A program made the translations under genes and the position numbers. Below the pieces are notes generated by a model. It had not been told where the DNA came from. It made no database searches and was given only the letters and a program-made list of their open reading frames with translations. A stretch of DNA of 64,000 nucleotides from Symbiodinium natans (taxonomy: Eukaryota > Sar > Dinophyceae > Suessiales > Symbiodiniaceae): assembly GCA_905221605.1 (NCBI GenBank), contig CAJNDS010002147.1:235141-299140 (forward strand), written 5' to 3'. Shown piece by piece: positions 59,052-64,000 of this stretch. Numbering within the stretch: position 1 is the first letter of the stretch; each line of letters opens with the position of its first letter.

Positions 59052-59281
59052 TGCCCATGAACCTTCAGGTAGGTCTGTAATGCGTTGGAGCCAGTAGGGG
59101 AATTTAGGCTTGTTTGGGCTCCTGAGTTGCCTCAGGGTTCTTGGCTTACGGGGCATTTAGGTGAACAATACCTGGGCGAATTGCTAGGTTTAGGGTTTAG
59201 GGCTTCCCCATATGCTATTATTCGTGCGAGCTACCTATAGCTGGTCCCTCCCCGCTTTCCCGCCGCCGCGCCTCCTCAGCC

Positions 59282-59434
59282 ATGCCCTCTACGCGACCTT
59301 GTCCGGACGAAGACACACAGACAGCTGCTTTCCGGGCTTGTCCGCGCCTGGATCCTACTGCCTTCCAACGCCTCATTTCCGACGTTATGTGGGCGGCCGA
59401 GCTCTTATCCAAGACTCTGGCCGTCTGTTGGGAG
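59282..59434 (+). CDS. 51-codon coding fragment
   Basis: ATG frame MPSTRPCPDEDTQTAAFRAC, PRLDPTAFQRLISDVMWAAE, LLSKTLAVCWE, stop TGA. A longer overlapping frame (59,212-59,592) is Ser/Pro-biased and less protein-like. It may belong with the next two fragments in one broken gene. Confidence 0.48.
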
Positions 59435-59510
59435 TGAGGTCTGCTGGCTCTACTGACAGCAGTCAGTGGCTTAGTTCCCGCAGACCGCATCGAGCTGACA
59501 CCCTCCATGA

Positions 59511-59888
59511 GCATACCTTCCTCCCTCTGGATCCTCTTGCACCTGGGTCTACCAACTCTTCTGGGTCACCCGTGTCGTGGCTGAAGCTCTAAGGCTCATG
59601 TTTCGCCCTCAATGGGACAGCGAGATGCACCGTCATCGCCAGCTACTGGAGGCCATGCCCCCAAACGGCCGCGATGAGAAGCCCGAGGCACCCCCGCGAC
59701 GTGAACTGTTGGCTGGCGGCGGATCTCTTGCTCCCACTGGACTGCAGATGAGTTTGTCTCAGAATCGGTCTGCGGCGGTATGTGTGGAGCCTGAGATCGA
59801 CCAGCTCCTTGCCTGGTTCACCGCGGAATCTTCCATTAACAGTGGCGCCCCTGCAAAGCTGTGGATGGGGCAATCTGGCCGCGTCCGG
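59511..59888 (+). CDS. 126-codon coding fragment
   Basis: Open frame between stops. The core reads CTWVYQLFWVTRVVAEALRL, MFRPQWDSEMHRHRQLLEAM, and near the end EPEIDQLLAWFTAESSIN. No family recognised. It overlaps the next fragment in a different frame. Confidence 0.5.
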
Positions 59889-60016
59889 TGATGGACAAAA
59901 GCCGCACCTTCGAGGTTGTGAACCCTTGGTTCGGAGTGTTGTGCGGGGGCCATGTGCCTGAACTCTTTCGCGCCACCCAGAGGAATGTCTTCGGTCTGCG
60001 TCAGCGGGTCACAGCA
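59843..60016 (+). CDS. 58-codon exon with consensus splice sites
   Basis: Acceptor TTCCATTAACAG|TGG, frame WRPCKAVDGAIWPRPVMDKS, RTFEVVNPWFGVLCGGHVPE, LFRATQRNVFGLRQRVTA, donor GCA|GTAAGC. Phase 0 at both ends. Overlapping the previous frame implies that either that frame ends earlier or a frameshift has occurred. Confidence 0.58.
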
Positions 60017-60129
60017 GTAAGCCTACGTAGGGTTCTTTAATTGGCTATCAGTGCCCATGAACCTGCAGGTTCTAGGACGTCTTTTGCAGAACGTGCTTCT
60101 ATAAACGTTCTGAGGCCTCATCACTGGGC

Positions 60130-60575
60130 AGCCTGCAGTCCTTGAGCTTCGGAGATGGGTTTTAACCGTCGCTTGCAGAATGTTGCCTTGCAGCTTGCAG
60201 TCCATGAGCTTGTGTTGCTTTTCCTGCCGGCTTGCAGTCCTTGAGCTTCAGAACTTACGGGAAGGTTCATGGTGCTTGTTAACCACTTATAACTGTGCTT
60301 ATAACTGTTGCAGTCCTGGAGTTTTCGATTTAAAAAAATTGGAGAATGTTGCCTTACATGGCAGCTTGCACTCCTTGAGCTTCGGAAGTCATTGCAGAGA
60401 GTTTCGAGAATGCAGCCTTTGCTGGCAGCTTGCAGTCCTTGAGCTTCGGTTTTTTTCCTTCAAGCAGAGTTGGGAGAATGTTGCCTTTCCTGGCAGCTTG
60501 CAGTCCTTGAGCCATCCGCCGAAAGCATCGTGCAAATGCAAGAGCGTCCGTGCAGATGCACTTGTTGTTGGCTAA
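60130..60575 (+). pseudogene. Degenerate BspA-like leucine-rich-repeat remnant
   Basis: The DNA motif GGCAGCTTGCAGTCCTTGAG recurs about seven times with irregular spacing. Where the frame holds it reads LENVALHGSLHSLSFG and WENVAFPGSLQSLS. That is the FNQSLENVxLPxxLQSLxFG type of repeat abundant in Symbiodinium-like dinoflagellate proteins. Frames shift between repeats, so it is decayed. Its + orientation agrees with its neighbours. Confidence 0.65.
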
Positions 60576-60585
60576 AAGTTTGGGA

Positions 60586-60700
60586 TTGTTTAGGGTTTAG
60601 GGTTTAGGGTTGAGGGTTTAGGGTTTAGGGTTTAGGGTTTAGGGTTAGGGTTTAGGGTTTAGGGTTTAGGGTTTAGGGTTTAGGGTTTAGGGTTTAGGGG
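60586..60700. repeat. TTTAGGG tract
   Basis: About fifteen TTTAGGG units with one TTGAGGG and one slip. Confidence 0.95.
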
Positions 60701-60730
60701 GTGGTATTTTCGGTTAGGGGTGCCATGCAG

Positions 60731-60795
60731 GCCTCCATCTTTGCAGTCTTCGATGGCCACGGCGGCTACCAGGCCACAGCACAGCGCAGGGCTGC
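60731..60795 (+). CDS. PP2C-type protein phosphatase, exon a
   Basis: Acceptor GGTGCCATGCAG|GCC, frame ASIFAVFDGHGGYQATAQRR then A plus two bases, donor CTGC|GTGAGG. FAVFDGHGG is the PP2C signature. Its aspartate and glycine bind the two catalytic metal ions that activate water for Ser/Thr-phosphate hydrolysis. Phase 2 matches the next exon. Upstream exons were not identified. Confidence 0.82.
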
Positions 60796-60928
60796 GTGAG
60801 GTTAAGCTAGGGCTTGGGGTTTAGGGTTTAGAGTTTAGGGTTTAGGGTTTAGGGTTTAGAGTTCAGGGTTTAGCAATTAGTAAGGGTTTAGGGTGTAGGG
60901 TTATAGGGGTTTGGGGCCTTCGAGCTAG

Positions 60929-60960
60929 ACCGGCTCAGGCTTTTCTTCGTGCCTTCGGGA
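60929..60960 (+). CDS. PP2C gene, exon b
   Basis: Acceptor CTTCGAGCTAG|A, frame PAQAFLRAFG plus one base, donor GGGA|GTAGGG. Phases fit exon a (GC+A) and exon c (A+AA). The intron from exon a is largely TTTAGGG. Confidence 0.58.
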
Positions 60961-60983
60961 GTAGGGTTTAGGGTGTCAGCCAG

Positions 60984-61041
60984 AAGCCTTAAAAGCCCTC
61001 TTCCCCATGGACAAGTCTCGTGTGCCTCACACAAGAATGGG
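60984..61041 (+). CDS. PP2C gene, exon c
   Basis: Acceptor GTGTCAGCCAG|AA, frame ALKALFPMDKSRVPHTRM plus two bases, donor TGGG|GTTTAGG. The intron before it is only 23 bases between marked sites, so one of these boundaries may be wrong or exons b and c may be alternatives. Confidence 0.45.
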
Positions 61042-61211
61042 GTTTAGGGCTCGGAGTTTCGTGTCAGTGCCCTTGTCCCTTTCTGTGGTTGCGGTTACTT
61101 AGGCCCTCAACCCCCACAGTGGGATCACCTCAACTACAACCCCAAACCTTCTAAACACCATATGGTTGTTTAAGCTTTGTTTAAGGGGCCATTTGGGGCC
61201 ATATTCTTTAG

Positions 61212-61233
61212 CTGGGGGTACTCGCCGCGGAGG
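61212..61233 (+). CDS. Possible further PP2C-gene micro-exon
   Basis: ATATTCTTTAG|C, frame WGYSPRR, donor AGG|GTAGTAC. Phase fits exon c. A family 1 end (ACTTGAAGCTTCATGGGTGC) starts at 61,237. Confidence 0.32.
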
Positions 61234-61512
61234 GTAGTACTTGAAGCTTCATGGGTGCTTTGAAGTAGGGCTATAGGAACAAGATTATCGACAAGTATCA
61301 CGATGGCTACCCTAGAAGCAACCAAGAACCTCCGAGATAGGCTCTTGGGATATAGGGTGGCTGAAGCGAAGACCTAAGCACCTTGCGTCCCTATCAGGTT
61401 GCGCCAAACCCTAAACCCTAAACCCTAAACCATAAACCAGAAACCCGAAACCCGAAACCCTAAACCCTAAGCCCTGAACCCCAAGACGCTGGAGCCCCCA
61501 AACCCTGGACAG

Positions 61513-61548
61513 GTCGCACAGATGGCAGCCGAGAGGCTACCAAGGCAG
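61513..61548 (+). CDS. Short exon-like island
   Basis: CCTGGACAG|GTC, frame VAQMAAERLPRQ, donor CAG|GTTTCT. Possibly part of the PP2C gene. Confidence 0.4.
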
Positions 61549-61675
61549 GTTTCTGTGGTCTTCGGGTCTTAGGGTTTTAGGGTTTAGGGTTCAAGGGGGG
61601 TTTAGGGTCTTATGTAGGACTACTTAGAAGTGCCCATGAACCTTCAAGAAGCTTTGACACTGATTCCTGGCGACG

Positions 61676-61785
61676 ATAGGGGTCGGAATCATTCCTAATA
61701 GCATTCCGTTGTGGTCCCGATGGTCCCTCCTCATCTCTACTGGTTTAACCCCCCAAAGCCCTATTCTAAGTACTATGGCCCCTAT
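61676..61785. mobile_element. Family 3 element, copy D
   Basis: ATAGGGGTCGGAATC at the left, ACTATGGCCCCTAT at the right; internal GCATTCCGTTGTGGTCCC. A solo family 1 right end (GTGCCCATGAACCTTCAAG) lies just upstream at 61,630. Confidence 0.72.
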
Positions 61786-61804
61786 ATTCGTGCATCTGAG
61801 CCCC

Positions 61805-62028
61805 CCTAAACCCTAAACCCTAAACCCTAAACCCTAAACCCTAAACCCTAAACCCTAAACCCTAAACCCTAAACCCTAAACCCTAAACCCTAACCCCGAA
61901 ACCCTAACCCCTAAACCCTAAACCCTAAACCCTAAACCCTAAACCCTAAACCCTAAACCCTAAACCCTAAACCCTAAACCGTAAACCGTAAACCCTAAAC
62001 CCTAAACCCTAAACCCTAAACCCTAAAC
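61805..62028. repeat. CCCTAAA tract
   Basis: About thirty units. It abuts an inverted TTTAGGG tract at 62,030, forming a direct CCCTAAA-to-TTTAGGG junction. Confidence 0.95.
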
Positions 62029-62582
62029 GTTTAGGGCTTAGGGTTTGGGGTTCCTACTGGCTCCGAATAGGAGGCCCGAAACCCGAAACCCTCAAACCCT
62101 CGTCTGTGAGCTCCCGGCGGCAAGTGACGGTTTATGGTTTAGGGTTTAGGGTTCGGGGTTTAGGGTTTAGGGTTTGGGGTTTAGGGTTTAGGGTTTGGGG
62201 TTTAGGGTTTAGGGTTTTGGGTTTAGGGTTTGGGGTTTGGGGTTTAGGGTTTGGGGTTTGGGGTTTAGGGGTTTAGGGGTTTGTGGTTTAGGGGTTTAGG
62301 GGTTTAGTGGGTTTAGTGGTTAGGGGTTTAGGGGTTTAGTGGTCAGGGGTTTAGGGGTTTAGGGGTTTAGAGGTTTTGTGGTTAGGGGTTTAGGGGTTGA
62401 GGGGTTGAGGGCTTGAGGGCTTGAGGGTTTAGGGTTGAAGGTTTAGGGTGGGGTTTAGGTGTAGGGTTCGAAGGGTGTAGGGTTCGAGGGTTTGGGGTTT
62501 CGGTACCCCACCACCGGAACATTACATAACCCTAAACCCCAAAGCCCCAAGCCTGAACCTCAAACCCCCCCTGCCCCCCCAG

Positions 62583-62688
62583 TGGCTTCCGGCTACCGTC
62601 TATGCGGCCAACACACTTTGCAGGAAGTAGCGGCCCAAACCAACAAAGCCTTCTACAAAACCAGCCCCCTCCCCCCAAGTGGGCTCGG
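62583..62688 (+). CDS. Exon-like island, unidentified
   Basis: CTGCCCCCCCAG|TG, frame ASGYRLCGQHTLQEVAAQTN then KAFYKTSPLPP, donor CCAA|GTGGGC. Confidence 0.52.
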
Positions 62689-62876
62689 GTTCAGGGTTCA
62701 GGGTTCAGGGTTTAGGGTTTAGGGTTTAGGGTTTAGGGTTTAGGGTTTAGGGTTTAGGGTTTAGGGTTCAGGGTTTAGGGCTCAGGGAACACTGAGCCCC
62801 AATTCCGAAACTCAAGGGCCCCCCAACCCCACCCCACCCCCCCACCCCCAAGCCTCTCGATGCCTCAATCGTGCAG

Positions 62877-62940
62877 AATACTCGTGGACAAGCTCACCTC
62901 GGGCGTGGAGCCAGCAAAGGCGTTGAAGGATCGCCGCGCA
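62877..62940 (+). CDS. Exon-like island, unidentified
   Basis: CTCAATCGTGCAG|A, frame ILVDKLTSGVEPAKALKDRR then A. Ends in a G run. Helical and protein-like; may be a PP2C-gene exon. Confidence 0.52.
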
Positions 62941-63381
62941 GGGGGGCTTTCAGGTTTGCGGGGTTTAGGAAACCCCAAACCCTAGACCGACCCTAAGCCC
63001 TAAACCCTAAACCCTAAACCCTAAACCCTAAACCCTAAACCCTAAACCCTAAACCCTAAACCCTAAACCCTATATAAACCCTAAACCCCAAACCTTAAAC
63101 CCTCTTCCCTGAACACCTCAACCCTAAACGCCTAAACCCTACGAAAGGGCTCAAAGCTTTCAATGGTTCAAGGGACTCGATGCGATTTTTTGTATTTTGC
63201 TCTTAAGGCTTTGGGGGGGCTATAGCGGCCTTTCAGTTGGGTGCATCTTAGGGTTGAGGGTTGACGGTTTTTAGGGTTTAGGGTTGAGGGTTTTTAGGGT
63301 TTAGGGTTGAGGGTTTTTAGGGTTTAGGGTTTAGGGTTTAGGGTTTAGGGGGGTTTAGGGTTGAGGGTTTAGGGTTTCGAG

Positions 63382-63434
63382 TGGAGGGTTACACTTACGA
63401 CCCGAAAAGGTGGCGGCTCTGCATGCAGGCCGCA
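63382..63434 (+). CDS. Short exon-like island
   Basis: GGTTTCGAG|TG, frame EGYTYDPKRWRLCMQAA before TGA. Confidence 0.42.
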
Positions 63435-63623
63435 TGAGTCGGCTCAGCAGGTGCTCACCCTAACACCCTGCAACTCCTCAACCCTACACATCCTCCACCC
63501 TATGAGCCCTGAACCCCAAAACTCAAAACACTATGAATCCGAAATCTTGTAACCCTAAACCCTAAACCTTGTACCCCAAGAAACTTTGTAACCCTACAGC
63601 TCTGTAACCACTGTACCCCTCAG

Positions 63624-63717
63624 CGTAAATGGTTGGAGGACTCCTTCTGCGCCTTCGACGACGACCTCCGCGCGTCGAGCTCCACAGCCTTCCAGCCCCT
63701 TAGCGGTTGGTCTGAGG
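63624..63717 (+). CDS. Exon with good splice sites, near window end
   Basis: CTGTACCCCTCAG|CGT, frame RKWLEDSFCAFDDDLRASSS then TAFQPLSGWSE, donor GAGG|GTTTAGG. WLEDSFCAFDDDL loosely resembles the (L-x-x-A-F-x-x-x-D) helix of PP2C phosphatases, suggesting the gene continues; this is an inference. Confidence 0.52.
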
Positions 63718-64000
63718 GTTTAGGGTTTGGGGTTTAGGGTTTAGGGTTTAGGATTTAGGGCTTAGGGTTTAGGGTGGTTGGTTTCAGGGTTTTCGTGGGG
63801 CTTGGAAGGGGGGGGGGGTTCTTGTGCTCTATGGTATTGGGGGTGTTTTTGGGTTTGAGGCTGTTGGGTGTTGGGGTGTTTTCGGTTTGGGCTTTGTAGT
63901 TCGCAGGTTTTGACCTCCAGGGTCTCTTAGGGGCGACGGGTTTCAGTGTTTTGGGTTTGCAGGGTTTAGGGTTTCAGCGCTCTAACCCTTCCTATTCATA

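Noticed and set aside
1-64000. tRNA, 5S rRNA or SL RNA genes
   Set aside because: No T-loop (GGTTCGA..TCC) with a matching acceptor stem was found by eye on either strand, and the leader match at 4279 lacks the downstream GT and SL RNA body. A covariance-model scan would be decisive.

Overview
This is a nuclear window from a eukaryote, most likely a dinoflagellate of the Symbiodiniaceae/Suessiales type. The grounds are: a 16-base match to the dinoflagellate spliced leader (4280-4295); plant/alveolate-type TTTAGGG repeats everywhere; several introns that appear to use GC rather than GT donors; degenerate leucine-rich repeats of the LENVALxGSLxSLSFG kind common in Symbiodinium proteins (60.1-60.6 kb); and every recognisable coding piece lying on one strand. 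There is no operon, tRNA, rRNA or CRISPR array. Nearly all long open frames here are translated repeats, not genes.

The dominant architecture is a sea of telomere-like heptamers (TTTAGGG on one strand, CCCTAAA on the other, with many variants) broken by islands of 30-250 bases of ordinary sequence. Read on the + strand, many islands have an open frame, an upstream AG acceptor and a downstream GT or GC donor. The donor is often the GT of a GTTTAGGG repeat. I read them as exons whose introns are built largely of telomere-like repeats. An open frame of 20-40 codons is weak evidence alone. Two loci make the case. At 28.36-31.40 kb seven phase-compatible exons join into the C-terminal part of a SET-domain protein (SFEDALWGAV, DLVNHSYLPNA, KEIQPGEEILINY). 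At 60.73-61.04 kb three phase-compatible exons carry a PP2C phosphatase signature (FAVFDGHGG).

Layout. 0-11 kb: unidentified exon islands, a spliced-leader relic and several short inverted-repeat elements. 11-12.6 kb: a reverse-transcriptase-like fragment and another coding remnant. 12.85-14.0 kb: a TAT/TAC microsatellite flanked by nine copies of an AT-rich palindrome. 14-41.3 kb: more exon islands, including a probable secreted cysteine-rich gene starting at 19,048 and the SET gene. 41.53-53.57 kb: a roughly 12-kb block bounded by a perfect 24-base inverted repeat. It holds a hairpin satellite with an orientation switch and an assembly gap, degenerate tandem repeats, a two-exon gene remnant, and about six copies of a CT-rich unit of 620-710 bases. 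53.6-64 kb: further exon islands, a 285-codon single-exon ORF, the leucine-rich-repeat remnant and the PP2C gene.

Miniature inverted-repeat elements of at least six families sit between or touching the exons. One has a TA target duplication and possible intron boundaries at its ends, as expected of introners. Exon coordinates come from reading frames and splice motifs by eye. Those without a family name are hypotheses of moderate confidence, and neighbouring islands cannot be assigned to individual genes without transcripts.
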